NCBI GenBank assembly: GCA_903903635.1
Contig: CAIUZK010000014.1
Coordinates: forward strand, 1 to 49,376
Origin: an uncultured Bacteroidota bacterium
GTDB lineage: Bacteria > Bacteroidota > Bacteroidia > Chitinophagales > Chitinophagaceae
Length of the DNA: 49,376 bases
Direction of reading: 5' to 3'
Below are positions 34,589 through 44,383 of this stretch, piece after piece. Each line of letters opens with the position of its first letter. Positions within the stretch are counted from its first letter, which is position 1. The notes below the pieces were generated by a model that had not been told where the DNA came from, searched no databases, and worked only from the letters and a program-made list of their open reading frames with translations. A program made the position numbers and the translations under genes.

Positions 34589-34670
34589 AAACTCTGCAAT
34601 CTAACGTTTTCTGCAAAATATTATTTTGTATTATTACAATGCTTAGTATCTTTACTCGTAAATAATATCT

Positions 34671-35207
34671 ATGAACAAGATCCTTTATTCCATTCTTTTA
34701 CTGGCTGGTATAGCTTATAGTTTAGGTTCCTGCAGTAGCGGAGCTTATATAGCTAATCCCTCAAGCAATGCAAATGGAAGTATTAACCCTCTTAATCCGC
34801 TAAAAGCCGGTGATTTTGTATGGCCAAACGACGGACATAAAGTAAGTCTCAACATCAATGGTAGTCATTGGTCCACCGATTCTGCTTCGGTTTATTGGGT
34901 TGACTCCATTGGCACCAATGTTATTTTTGCTTATGGAAATGGCAAGTATCTTATAATGGAGCTTCAAAATGTATGGGGAAATAACCTGTACAATATGGGG
35001 TATAAGCAATATGATAAATATGCATTATGGACCGACAGCATAGGCTATTCAGCAGGGTATTATCAAAGTGTACTTGGTAACTCTGGTGAAATTTATATGA
35101 CTGCAAATGATACTGTTAACTTCTGCGGCAAATTTTATTTCCAGGCCATTGATGGCGCCGGTCATATTGATAACATTACCAACGGTGATTTCAAACTGAC
35201 CAAGTAA
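34671..35207 (+). CDS. lipoprotein of unknown function
   Basis: 178 aa. Signal with lipobox SLGSC (Cys at about 20), Ser/Asn-rich linker, then a beta-rich domain (FVWPNDGHKVSLNINGSHW to FCGKFYFQAIDGAGHIDNI, TNGDFKLTK). The C-terminal part resembles the short beta-domain found in DUF6252-like lipoproteins, though I cannot confirm it. A promoter fits well: TTTG at 34625-34628, 18 nt, then TATCTTTA at 34647-34654. A strong terminator follows, so it is monocistronic. Confidence 0.75.
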   Translation: MNKILYSILLLAGIAYSLGSCSSGAYIANPSSNANGSINPLNPLKAGDFVWPNDGHKVSLNINGSHWSTDSASVYWVDSIGTNVIFAYGNGKYLIMELQNVWGNNLYNMGYKQYDKYALWTDSIGYSAGYYQSVLGNSGEIYMTANDTVNFCGKFYFQAIDGAGHIDNITNGDFKLTK

Positions 35208-35232
35208 GACAAATAATACTTAATCTTTTGTG

Positions 35233-35265
35233 CTGCCCTCACACATTGTGAGGGCAGTTTTTTTT
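35233..35265 (+). terminator. intrinsic terminator of the lipoprotein gene
   Basis: Perfect 10-bp stem (ctgccctcac/gtgagggcag, 35233-35242/35248-35257), 5-nt loop, then eight T. Confidence 0.92.
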
Positions 35266-35465
35266 GTGCGGTTATCCGTAAAATACAACCCCAATCACCC
35301 AAGAAAGCAACCTGCAATATTGAACGGAAATGAACCTGACTAAGGTAATCGTGCTTTCTTGTTAAAACTATCCAATAATACTTATTCAGATTCGGCAATA
35401 CTCTGCGAATAGCCTAATTTCGCATAGGCAAACCATGCTTTTTAATTCAGTTATCTGAAACCTAA

Positions 35466-38210
35466 ATGAAAGACTTTTCATACGTTACTGGCCCGGATCC
35501 GGCCTATATTGATTCACTTTATCAGGATTTTGCCCAAGACCCCTCTTCTGTTGATCCGGAATGGAAGAAATTTTTTGAAGGTTTCGATTTTGCAATCGCC
35601 AACCAAAAAGAGGGTAACCCTCCGGCAATCACCTCCAAAAACGATCTGGTAAGTGCAGATCATATGGCTAAGGAAATCGGAGTATTTGAGCTCATCAGGG
35701 CATACCGTAAGCGTGGACATCTGTCTGCTACAACCAATCCCATACGTGCCCGTAAAGATCGCCATGCACAATTGGAGCTGGAACGGTTTAACCTAACCGA
35801 TGCCGACCTGGAAACTTCATTTTTTGCCGGCAGGTTTGTGGGTGCCAAAGATGCCCCGCTGAAAGACATTATTACAAAACTCAAGCGATTATATGTTGGC
35901 AATGTGGGTATTGAATACACCTACATCAATGACCCGGAAAAATACAAATGGGTGCAGAAGAATTTTGAAGAAATGATAAAAAAGCAATTCTCCAATGAAG
36001 AGCGGAAACGCATACTGGAGAAATTGAATGAAGGCGTCATCTTTGAGAAATTCCTGAATACCAAATTCATCGGTCAGAAACGTTTTGGACTTGAAGGTGG
36101 CGAAACAACAGTTCCGGCCCTTGACAGGATCATTAACGATGCTGCCGATGATGGTGTTGAAGAAGTTGTGATAGGCATGGCACACAGGGGCAGGCTTAAT
36201 ATTCTGGCCAATACCCTTGGTAAAACTTATGAGCAGATATTCTCGGAGTTTGAAGGCAATATGCCTGTTGATATGACAATGGGAAGCGGAGATGTAAAGT
36301 ACCATCTGGGATTTCAGTCAAATATAGTTACACCCTCTGGCAAGGAGATCAATGTTCAGCTCACCCCTAACCCATCGCACCTCGAAGCTGTGAATCCTGT
36401 GGTTACCGGGTTTGCCAGAGCAAAAGCAGATACTCTTTACAACAGGGAATACCATAAGGTATTGCCTATACTTATTCATGGCGATGCGGCTGTTGCAGGC
36501 CAGGGTGTTGGTTACGAATTGTTGCAGATGTCATTGCTCGAAGGTTATTTTACCGGTGGAACCATACACTATGTTATTAATAACCAGATTGGTTTTACAA
36601 CTGATTTCGATGATGCCCGTTCGGCAAATTATTGTACCAGCCTGGCCTCTATGTTGCATGCCCCTGTACTACATGTGAATGGCGACGATGCCGAAGCTGT
36701 GGTAAAATGCGCTGCCCTGGCTCTGGCATATCGGCAAAAATTCAACCAGGATATTTTCATTGATATGGTATGCTATCGTAAGCATGGTCATAATGAAGGC
36801 GATGAACCAAAGTTTACACAACCGCAACTATATTCCCTTATAGATAAGCATCCTAATCCACGTGAGGTATATACCCAATATCTGCTGAAACATGGAGAGC
36901 CTGAAGCGCAAAACCTTGCGAAGGATATGGAAAAGGGATTCTGGGCCGAGCTACAGGAACGGCTGGACGAAGCCAAGCAAAAGCCATTACCCTATAAATA
37001 TCAGAAACCTGAACTTTGGTGGCAGGAACTGCGGAAAGCAAAGGATGTGGATTTTGATCAATCTCCGGAGACTGCCATTACTGAAGAACAGTTCAGGAAA
37101 TTGTTTGGCGCTTTAATGGTCTGGCCAGAAGGTTTTAACCCTTTAAGGAAAGTTGAAAAGCTACTCCAGGACAAAATAACGTTGTTTGAAAAGGAAGAGA
37201 AGATAGACTGGGCAACAGGCGAATTGATGGCTTATGCCAGTTTGCTGGCTTCGGGCAATGAAGTAAGACTGAGTGGCGAAGATGTAAAAAGAGGCACATT
37301 CTCGCACAGGCATGCTGTTATCTACGATCAGATAACTAATGAACCCTACAACCGCTTAAGCCATATTAGTGATAATCAGGGCATCCCCTATATTTACAAT
37401 TCATTATTAAGTGAATTTGCTGTACTTGGATTTGAGTTTGGTTATGCTATGGCCAATCCAAATAACCTTGTGATATGGGAAGCACAATATGGTGATTTTG
37501 CCAATGGCGCCCAAACAATAATAGACCAGTACATAGTAAGCGCTGAGCAAAAATGGGGCAATATGAATGGCCTTGTTCTGCTATTGCCACATGGTTATGA
37601 AGGTGGTGGCCCGGAACATTCAAGTGCCAGAATGGAGCGTTTCCTGCAGATGTGTGCTGAGCTAAATGTGGTAATCACCAACATTACTACGGCAGCCAAT
37701 TTCTTTCATGCTTTGCGCCGTCAGCTCACCTGGCAGTTCAGAAAACCATTGATCAATTTCTCACCGAAAGCTAATCTGAGGCATATCAGGTCTTACTCAC
37801 CTGTTAGTGAGTTTACTTTAGGTGGCTTTAAAGAAGTTATTGACGATCAGAGCATTAATAATGCAGATGCAGTAAAGAGGATTTTGCTTTGTACAGGTAA
37901 AATATACTTTGATCTGAGTGAAAAACAGCTTACCGATAAGAGGGAAGATGTTGCTGTAATACGGCTTGAGCAGGTTTACCCGGTACCTCAAAAACAACTG
38001 GAAGCACTACGAGTGAGATACAAAAATGCCGATTGGATATGGGTGCAGGAAGAACCCCGGAATATGGGCGCACTAACCTTCCTGCAGGCCAATCTGGAAG
38101 ACTTTCCGATGAAGTATATCAGCAGGTCGGCAAGTGCATCAACTGCTACCGGCTTCGCTAAAAAACATGCTATAGAGCAGCAGGAATTAGTTACTAAAGC
38201 ATTTTCCTGA
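35466..38210 (+). CDS. sucA: 2-oxoglutarate dehydrogenase E1 component
   Basis: 914 aa, near the usual length. It is the thiamine-diphosphate decarboxylase of the 2-oxoglutarate dehydrogenase complex in the TCA cycle. N-terminal E1o segment (DFAQDPSSVDPEWKKFFEGF), substrate region with VIGMAHRGRLNILANTLGK, ThDP binding HGDAAVAGQGVGYELLQMS through HVNGDDAEAV, CYRKHGHNEGDEP, then the transketolase-like C-half (FSHRHAVIYDQ, WEAQYGDFANGAQTIIDQY, LPHGYEGGGPEHSSARMERF). No sucB nearby. TAATTTCG at 35415-35422 is a possible -7 box. Confidence 0.97.
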   Translation: MKDFSYVTGPDPAYIDSLYQDFAQDPSSVDPEWKKFFEGFDFAIANQKEGNPPAITSKNDLVSADHMAKEIGVFELIRAYRKRGHLSATTNPIRARKDRHAQLELERFNLTDADLETSFFAGRFVGAKDAPLKDIITKLKRLYVGNVGIEYTYINDPEKYKWVQKNFEEMIKKQFSNEERKRILEKLNEGVIFEKFLNTKFIGQKRFGLEGGETTVPALDRIINDAADDGVEEVVIGMAHRGRLNILANTLGKTYEQIFSEFEGNMPVDMTMGSGDVKYHLGFQSNIVTPSGKEINVQLTPNPSHLEAVNPVVTGFARAKADTLYNREYHKVLPILIHGDAAVAGQGVGYELLQMSLLEGYFTGGTIHYVINNQIGFTTDFDDARSANYCTSLASMLHAPVLHVNGDDAEAVVKCAALALAYRQKFNQDIFIDMVCYRKHGHNEGDEPKFTQPQLYSLIDKHPNPREVYTQYLLKHGEPEAQNLAKDMEKGFWAELQERLDEAKQKPLPYKYQKPELWWQELRKAKDVDFDQSPETAITEEQFRKLFGALMVWPEGFNPLRKVEKLLQDKITLFEKEEKIDWATGELMAYASLLASGNEVRLSGEDVKRGTFSHRHAVIYDQITNEPYNRLSHISDNQGIPYIYNSLLSEFAVLGFEFGYAMANPNNLVIWEAQYGDFANGAQTIIDQYIVSAEQKWGNMNGLVLLLPHGYEGGGPEHSSARMERFLQMCAELNVVITNITTAANFFHALRRQLTWQFRKPLINFSPKANLRHIRSYSPVSEFTLGGFKEVIDDQSINNADAVKRILLCTGKIYFDLSEKQLTDKREDVAVIRLEQVYPVPQKQLEALRVRYKNADWIWVQEEPRNMGALTFLQANLEDFPMKYISRSASASTATGFAKKHAIEQQELVTKAFS

Positions 38211-38233
38211 ATCAAATAATACATGCCACTAAA

Positions 38234-38272
38234 GTACATCAGGTGATCCTTTTTAAGGATTACCTGATGTAC
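38234..38272. terminator. bidirectional terminator overlapping the speA stop codon
   Basis: A 17-bp inverted repeat with one mismatch (38234-38250/38256-38272), loop tttta. The right arm includes the stop and last codons of the arginine decarboxylase gene (ends at 38260). It separates two converging genes. Confidence 0.75.
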
Positions 38273-39678
38273 CCTAATATCTTAAGCATGCTTTGCGGAG
38301 TTTGTTCCCTGGCATATAACCAGTCCTCCAGGTTACCATCTTTATCATATTCAACCACCACATGTTTGGGCGATGGTATCATACAATGCTTGATGCCTCC
38401 GTAACCCGATATCTGGTCCTGGTAAGCGCCTGTATGAAAGAAGCCTATGTAAAGAGGATCTTTCCCTTTTTCCTTTTCCAGTTTAGGCAGGAACACTGCA
38501 TTTATATGCTCTTCTGAAGTGTAGTAATCATGCCCATCGCAGGTAAGCCCGCCAAGGTGTACCTCCTGGTACTCCTTATCCCATTTGTTGATAGGCAGCA
38601 TCAGAAACTTCTCACCTATACCCCATGTATCCGGAAGTGTAGTAATAAACGAACTGTCGATCATATACCATATCTCACGGTCGTTCTGCATTTTTTCATC
38701 CAGCACACTATACACCACTGCCCCTGCCTCTCCAACCGTGAACGAACCAAATTCGGTATATATATCCGGCATATCAACCTTGTTCTTCTTGCAAACAGCC
38801 TTGATAGTCGATACAATCTCATTTACCATGTAGGTATAATCATAATCAAAACCAAGCGAATGCTTGATTGGGAAACCACCACCAATATCCAAAGAATCCA
38901 ATTCAGGACAAACTTTCTTCAACTGACAATAGATATTTAATACCTTATTCAGCTCACTCCAATAATACACATCATCCTTCACCCCCTTATTCATGAAGAA
39001 GTGTATCATTTTCAGATTGAACTTCTCATTACCTTTCATTTTATCTACATAAAATTCCAGTACATCGCGGCTACGGATACCCAACCTGGATGTATAGAAA
39101 TCAAATGTTGGTTCCTCCTCAGTTGCAATCCTGATACCTATGTTTACCGGGTCTTTGGTACGAATTGATTTCTTATAATCGTCAAACTCATTCTTGTTAT
39201 CAAGAATTGGTAACACATTCTTAAACCCATCATTGATGAGTTTAGAAATGCTGCGGGTATAATTTCTTGTTTTAAAACCATTGCAGATGATACGGATATC
39301 CTTGGTTATTTTTCTCCGCTTGTACAACTGCCTGATGATATCAATATCGTAGTCGAAAGATGTTTCTAAATGAACACCATGCTTTAAGGTTTCTTCTACT
39401 ATAAATGAAAAATAAGAGCTCTTTGTGCAATAGCAATAATAATAATTGCCGCTATACTTATGTTTCCTGATAGCATCGTTAAACAATTTTTTCGCCTTGG
39501 CAATCTGCATGCCGATCTTAGGGAGAAAGGTCAGTTTGAATGGCGTACCATACTTATCAATCAGGGCCTGCATATCCACCTTATTAAATAAGAGGGTATC
39601 ATTATCTGTAATGTCAAATCCCTCTTGAGGAAAATGAAACGTCTGATGGACGAGATCTGAGTAAGTGGTATTGTTCAT
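38260..39678 (-). CDS. speA: arginine decarboxylase (alanine-racemase fold)
   Basis: 472 aa. PLP enzyme that converts arginine to agmatine, the first step of the agmatine route to polyamines. The PLP lysine is K86 in YCYCTKSSYF. The barrel continues with VHLETSFDYDIDIIR, RIICNGFKTRNYTRSI, ELDSLDIGGGFPIKHSLGFD and the C-terminal beta domain with GFFHTGAYQDQISGYGG. It is shorter than the E. coli enzyme (about 630-660) because the interrupting four-helix domain is lacking. argS and a ureohydrolase lie upstream on the same strand. Confidence 0.85.
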   Translation of the reverse strand: MNNTTYSDLVHQTFHFPQEGFDITDNDTLLFNKVDMQALIDKYGTPFKLTFLPKIGMQIAKAKKLFNDAIRKHKYSGNYYYCYCTKSSYFSFIVEETLKHGVHLETSFDYDIDIIRQLYKRRKITKDIRIICNGFKTRNYTRSISKLINDGFKNVLPILDNKNEFDDYKKSIRTKDPVNIGIRIATEEEPTFDFYTSRLGIRSRDVLEFYVDKMKGNEKFNLKMIHFFMNKGVKDDVYYWSELNKVLNIYCQLKKVCPELDSLDIGGGFPIKHSLGFDYDYTYMVNEIVSTIKAVCKKNKVDMPDIYTEFGSFTVGEAGAVVYSVLDEKMQNDREIWYMIDSSFITTLPDTWGIGEKFLMLPINKWDKEYQEVHLGGLTCDGHDYYTSEEHINAVFLPKLEKEKGKDPLYIGFFHTGAYQDQISGYGGIKHCMIPSPKHVVVEYDKDGNLEDWLYAREQTPQSMLKILGYIR

Positions 39679-39804
39679 TTCTTAATTAAAAGGTATAATT
39701 GTGAACGGAAATTAGGAATTATTAAACGTATTCAAAGTTATTTTTTTTTAGCAACACGAAACCAACAATTTCTACTTCATTCCTTCATTTTAACTATTAA
39801 GTAA

Positions 39805-41559
39805 TCACATTCTTGCAGGCACAGGAATACCCAATAATTCAAGTCCTTTCTTCAACGTGATAGCCACACACTTTGTGAGCTCTACCCTGCTGCTTTTCAC
39901 TACTTCATCCTCAGTTCTCCTGATATTCAATACGTTATAAAAATTATTAAACAGTTTACTCAATTCGTATAAATAAGTGCAAAGTACATTAGGTTTATAT
40001 TCTATGCACGACTGAACAACCTGATTGTTGAATTCTCCCAGCTTTACCATCAACTGCTTTTCTATATCCTCATTCAGTACCGACCAATCAGACTTGGCTG
40101 TTACTTCATCAGCAAGTTTTCTCACCAATGAATTGATGCGGGCGTAAGTATATTGCAGGTATGGCCCGGAATCTCCATCAATCTTCAACCATTCCTTCAT
40201 ATCGAACACGATCTTGCGGCTAGGATCAATTTTGATCATTCCATATTTAATAGCACCTTTCGAGATAATGTCAGCCGTACTATCTATTTCCTCTTGTCCC
40301 CAATCACCCAGATACTTATTGAGGTAATCCTTCTTTACGGAATTATGCATTTGGTCGATAAGACTCATAATAGGTACTATATTCCCTTTTCTTGAGGACA
40401 TAGCGCCATCAGGTAACTCAACGTAATCATACTGCAGATGGTAACATTTTTTAGCATTTTCATAACCCATCAATTCTAGCACCTTAAATACCTGAGCAAA
40501 ATGATGCGCCTGCCTTTTATCAACTACATATACACTCTTTTCGATTTTGAAATCATCAAACTTCCTTCTTGCGAGCTCAATATCCTTTGTAGCATACAGG
40601 CCATGACCATCGGTTTTGAGCAGCATGCAAAAACCCAGATTGTACTCAGTAAGATCAACACCTATTGTGCCTTGTGATTCTACAAACAAGCCTTTTTCAT
40701 AATATTGCTTAGCTAATTCTACAGATGGCACATCAACATCCGACTCCCAGTACCATCTATCAAAATGCACCCCGGCCCAATTGTAAACTTCATTCATTAA
40801 TTCAACAGACCATTCCTTGGTCTGCTTCCAAAGGTCATAAAATTCGCCCTGCTGGTTTTCCAGATGAGTCAGTATTTCAGATAGCTGCTTCTTGTTTTCT
40901 GCTTCTTTTTCTGTACCGATTTCCTTTTCCAGCAGCAGATGACCTTTGCTATACATAGTTCCCAGCCATGCACCCTTATTGGTTTCAGGTATAGGTTGCA
41001 TATTGTGGTACTTGAGATACCAAAGGCACTTAGCTACATGTGTCCCAACATCGCCGGGGAAAGTTGCTGAAATAATATCGTAACCACAATATCGGTGTAA
41101 CTTTATCAACGCATCTCCAAGACATAAATTACGCATATGCCCTACATGCAGTTCTTTGTGCGTATTGGGTTGCGAATATTCGATCATGGTTTTGGGTGGT
41201 TCATTCACCAGTTTCCTGGTAAAAAGCGCTCCATTCTCAATTTCTTCGCATACCATCTTACCCAAAAAACCACTGTTCAACCTGAAATTGATATAAGGTC
41301 CAACTGATTCTACTGTTGCCAATATATCGCCTGCTGTAAAGGCTTTAGCTATTTGTTCAGCGATCTTATTGGGTGCCGTTTTCATCTTTTTGGCAAGATT
41401 AAAACACGGGAATGTATAGTGACCAAGATTAGAATCGGGAGGGAATCCTATTGCATTATATATATCCTGTAACGGCTCTTCAATACCCGAAGATTTGAAG
41501 GCTGTTTCTATTAATTCAGCAAGTTGCAGTTTAACTTTATTATGGTTCAGTATGTTCAT
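39805..41559 (-). CDS. argS: arginine--tRNA ligase
   Basis: 584 aa, class I. Add-1 domain 1-120 (IGFPPDSNLGHYTFPCFNLA), HIGH-type motif HVGHMRNL (about 138-145), the KMSKS equivalent in GAMSSRKGNIVP, and the DALR anticodon-binding domain at the C-terminus (YTYARINSLVRKL to NFYNVLNIRRTEDEVV). The start shares one base with the stop of the ureohydrolase gene (TAATG), so the two are translationally coupled, an unusual pairing of translation with arginine/agmatine metabolism. Confidence 0.97.
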   Translation of the reverse strand: MNILNHNKVKLQLAELIETAFKSSGIEEPLQDIYNAIGFPPDSNLGHYTFPCFNLAKKMKTAPNKIAEQIAKAFTAGDILATVESVGPYINFRLNSGFLGKMVCEEIENGALFTRKLVNEPPKTMIEYSQPNTHKELHVGHMRNLCLGDALIKLHRYCGYDIISATFPGDVGTHVAKCLWYLKYHNMQPIPETNKGAWLGTMYSKGHLLLEKEIGTEKEAENKKQLSEILTHLENQQGEFYDLWKQTKEWSVELMNEVYNWAGVHFDRWYWESDVDVPSVELAKQYYEKGLFVESQGTIGVDLTEYNLGFCMLLKTDGHGLYATKDIELARRKFDDFKIEKSVYVVDKRQAHHFAQVFKVLELMGYENAKKCYHLQYDYVELPDGAMSSRKGNIVPIMSLIDQMHNSVKKDYLNKYLGDWGQEEIDSTADIISKGAIKYGMIKIDPSRKIVFDMKEWLKIDGDSGPYLQYTYARINSLVRKLADEVTAKSDWSVLNEDIEKQLMVKLGEFNNQVVQSCIEYKPNVLCTYLYELSKLFNNFYNVLNIRRTEDEVVKSSRVELTKCVAITLKKGLELLGIPVPARM

Positions 41560-42833
41560 TATTTATCTACTAACGATTTTATTATTTCAAAGGCGGTCTT
41601 TACGGTACTATTATCTACATCCAGTAACGGATTTACCTCTACGAGTTCCATTCCTATTAAAGGAACGTCCTTGTTCTGGCAAAAAGTCTTCAGCATATAT
41701 TTCACCTCATCTACTCCCAGTCCATAAGGCTCAGGGGTACCTGTTCCCGGCACCACACTACAGTCAATGGAGTCTATATCGAAAGAAATATACAAATGCT
41801 TACAACCATTTTTACTTAAATAGGCAAGGGTCTCTTCACAAACAAGCGGAAGACTTTTATTTTTAAGGTGAAATTTATCAGCATCCCCGTTAAACATTTT
41901 CCACTTTTCACCAGTTCTTAGCCCGGAACCCCCACTTTTGCGTTCATCGATACGGGTAAGTTTATAATGCTTTATCTCTTCCAGCAATACTTCTTCGTGC
42001 GGTTCCCAGGACCTTATACCGATATAAACCAGTTCCTCCTTCTTAAGCATGGGGCCATCTCCACCATGAATTGTGCACAATTTTTCCCATTCTTTTTTGT
42101 TCTCTATGGTCAGGAAGTTATCCTTTGCATTAGGCGCATAGTTTTTCTTCAACCCCAATGCAATACCTATTGGCATGCCATGATAATTCCCTGATGGTGT
42201 AGAATAAGGACAATGGCCATCAACATGTGCATCTATCCAGATTACACCAAGTCTTTCACTTGGTTTATGCTCTGCCAGATATTGCTTTATTCCTGCAATT
42301 GTTGCCGCTGCTGTAGAATGGTCGCCTGCTAAAACGAAAGGTATATTATCATGCTGCAAGGTATCTTTTACACTGTAGCTTATCTTCTCAAATATCTTGT
42401 ACAGATACTTGATATGCCTCGAAACATTGGCGCTGCGTGGAAAAACAACAGTGTCGTGTGCTATTTTCTTTTTGTTCTTTTTTATGATCTTATACAAGAA
42501 ACTGAAAGGCGTTTTCTTACCCATGGTAATATCTGTCATTACCTTATCCTTGTTGGCAAGTATAGATTCATATATTTTGCCTGACAAGCCCTTTAATGAA
42601 GGTGGTTTCAGATCGTAAAAAAAATCGCTTGTATACTTGGGATTTTCAATATAATCGAACAGGTCTTTAGGTGATACTATTTCCTTTACATTCCTTTTCT
42701 TGAAGATTTTTGGCTTTTGGGAATTAGCGTATTTCCTGATAGCGCTAAACCCCAGCTCTGCGCCCATTTTCCCCCTGGCGGTAGGCGCACAAATACCCGA
42801 ACTTACACCAAGGAATTTAAATTTCTTTTTCAT
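41559..42833 (-). CDS. arginase/agmatinase-family ureohydrolase
   Basis: 424 aa from the ATG at 42833 (MKKKFKFLGVSSGI); the frame is open further upstream but without family similarity. Manganese-binding residues are visible in AGDHSTAAAT, IWIDAHVDGH and SFDIDSIDCSVVPGTGTPEP, the three signatures of the family. It is longer than typical arginase or agmatinase (about 300) with insertions between them. Whether the substrate is arginine, agmatine or another guanidine is open; the nearby arginine decarboxylase favours agmatine. Confidence 0.85.
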   Translation of the reverse strand: MKKKFKFLGVSSGICAPTARGKMGAELGFSAIRKYANSQKPKIFKKRNVKEIVSPKDLFDYIENPKYTSDFFYDLKPPSLKGLSGKIYESILANKDKVMTDITMGKKTPFSFLYKIIKKNKKKIAHDTVVFPRSANVSRHIKYLYKIFEKISYSVKDTLQHDNIPFVLAGDHSTAAATIAGIKQYLAEHKPSERLGVIWIDAHVDGHCPYSTPSGNYHGMPIGIALGLKKNYAPNAKDNFLTIENKKEWEKLCTIHGGDGPMLKKEELVYIGIRSWEPHEEVLLEEIKHYKLTRIDERKSGGSGLRTGEKWKMFNGDADKFHLKNKSLPLVCEETLAYLSKNGCKHLYISFDIDSIDCSVVPGTGTPEPYGLGVDEVKYMLKTFCQNKDVPLIGMELVEVNPLLDVDNSTVKTAFEIIKSLVDK

Positions 42834-43116
42834 AAAATCATTTAAACATATTATCAGGTTATGCTCAAAATACAAGTTGAAAATAAACACTTGAAATATA
42901 CTTATTTCCCAAAAAGTCTTAAACAAAAAGCCACGTAAAAAAAACTGTTTAGGTTCTGAAATTTCAGAATGCAAATGTACAAACAGTTTGCCATGTTTAG
43001 GATGTAAAAAAACGGGGTAAAATGGAATAGTTTAAACAGATAACCGGGTTCAGGGTGAAAGGTATCAAAAATTGAAAACCCAATAAATCATCAAGGCTTA
43101 TCAGTACTTTGGTTCA
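42834..43116. other. intergenic region upstream of the ureohydrolase
   Basis: 283 nt, A/T-rich. It must hold the promoter for the ureohydrolase-argS unit (a TATTTTG lies near 42870 on the minus strand, one base short of the -7 box). Nothing else recognised. Confidence 0.3.
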
Positions 43117-43911
43117 TTACCAACTTCCTCCTGCCCCACCGCCTCCAGTGCTACCGCCTCCAAAACCACCGAAACCGCCATCTCCTCCTCCGCCCCATCC
43201 GCCACCACGGTCACCCCATCCCCCGCCGAGCATATTGCCCAGCAACATACCTGTGGCAAAATTGCCTATACCACCCCCTCCTCTACCTCCACCCCCTCCA
43301 CGCCTGAACAGGCGGATAATAATCAGGATAAAGATCACAAATACAATAGCCGCTGTAAACGGAACATTATGTTCCGTTTGATTAATTCCATCTGCCTTAT
43401 ATTCATCCTTGGTTACGGCAATAATCGCATCTGCCGCATCAGATAGACCTTTGTAATAATTACCTTCCTTAAAGGCCGGCCTTAGTTCATTTCTGAAAAT
43501 CAAACCGGCTTTCGAATCTGTCAGCACCCCTTCAAGTCCCTTTCCTACAGTAATCCATGCCTGGTGGTCGTCGGCTGAGATAAGTAACAATACACCGTTA
43601 TCCTTCCCCTTTTCTCCTAGTCCCCACCGGTTAAACACTTCAACCGAATATTCCTGAACATCATGCCCACCCAGATTTTTAATGGTTACAATAGTTATCT
43701 GAGTGGAGGTGTTTTTAGCAAAATCATCCAGCTTTTGTTCAAGCTGAGACAGATCACCGGGATGAAGTAAATGCGCAAAATCGTTTACCAGAGCAGGCAG
43801 ATCAGGCTTATCCGGAAAGTCTTTATCTCCGGCAATAACGTGGAGGCTGCCCACAAGCAGTAAAAACAAAATCCCGACTAACCGGAGCCTTTCACACATA
43901 AAATTGATCAT
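43117..43911 (-). CDS. TPM-domain membrane protein, YgcG family
   Basis: 264 aa. Signal peptide (LVGILFLLLVGSLHVIAG), TPM domain about 35-175 (VNDFAHLLHPGDLSQLEQKL, ITIVTIKNLGGHDVQEYSVE, NRWGLGEKGKDNGVLLLIS), one membrane helix (FTAAIVFVIFILIIIRLF), then a cytoplasmic or surface tail of Gly with Trp and Phe (last 65 residues). TPM domains occur in membrane-protein quality control and photosystem repair in other groups; function here unknown. Its ATG overlaps the stop of the second TPM gene (ATGA). Confidence 0.9.
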   Translation of the reverse strand: MINFMCERLRLVGILFLLLVGSLHVIAGDKDFPDKPDLPALVNDFAHLLHPGDLSQLEQKLDDFAKNTSTQITIVTIKNLGGHDVQEYSVEVFNRWGLGEKGKDNGVLLLISADDHQAWITVGKGLEGVLTDSKAGLIFRNELRPAFKEGNYYKGLSDAADAIIAVTKDEYKADGINQTEHNVPFTAAIVFVIFILIIIRLFRRGGGGGRGGGGIGNFATGMLLGNMLGGGWGDRGGGWGGGGDGGFGGFGGGSTGGGGAGGSW

Positions 43912-44366
43912 TTCCCAAATACTATTTCGTCAGGCAATTCATTTTTCTTAATGTTCATATCTGGAGGAAAGTGAGCAGCCATGGCTGCTCCCAGCTCAAG
44001 AATACAGTTACATACTCCTTCAGCCACTTCGTTTTGCTTAAGATGACCGGTTAGTTTTGATGTGGCATTTTTCCAGAACTCCGCACCACCTGCTTTTTCA
44101 TAAATAGCGTTATCTCCAAACAGGGCAAACTGCCGGTCTGTAAGCGCTATATAAATGATTACAGCATTTCGTGAAGGTGTCTTTTCCATCCCAAGGCTGG
44201 AAAATATTTCCTGCGCTCTATGCAAAGGATCCAGATACCCACAATGATGTTCCATGTAAACACGGATCTCACCACTTGTATTTTTTTCTGCTGCAATTAT
44301 GCTTGCCACAATCTTCCTTTGAGACTCCGGATCAAGCATCGCCTTCTTCCTGAACAATGAGAACAT
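43908..44366 (-). CDS. second TPM-domain protein
   Basis: 152 aa, no signal peptide or clear membrane helix. A TPM domain covers most of the chain (IVASIIAAEKNTSGEIRVYM, RNAVIIYIALTDRQFALFGD, FWKNATSKLTGHLKQNEVAE). It sits between lemA and the longer TPM gene in the standard lemA-TPM-TPM order, with ATGA overlap to the latter and an 17-nt gap from lemA. Confidence 0.88.
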   Translation of the reverse strand: MFSLFRKKAMLDPESQRKIVASIIAAEKNTSGEIRVYMEHHCGYLDPLHRAQEIFSSLGMEKTPSRNAVIIYIALTDRQFALFGDNAIYEKAGGAEFWKNATSKLTGHLKQNEVAEGVCNCILELGAAMAAHFPPDMNIKKNELPDEIVFGK

Positions 44367-44383
44367 AATTAGAATTTAGTGCA

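Noticed and set aside
43109-43320. CRISPR-like or tandem repeats in Gly codons
   Set aside because: Low-complexity coding sequence with irregular spacing and no unique spacers.
43109-43381. Proline-rich plus-strand frame
   Set aside because: It is the reverse complement of the Gly-rich tail of the TPM protein; the Pro runs follow from GGN codons.
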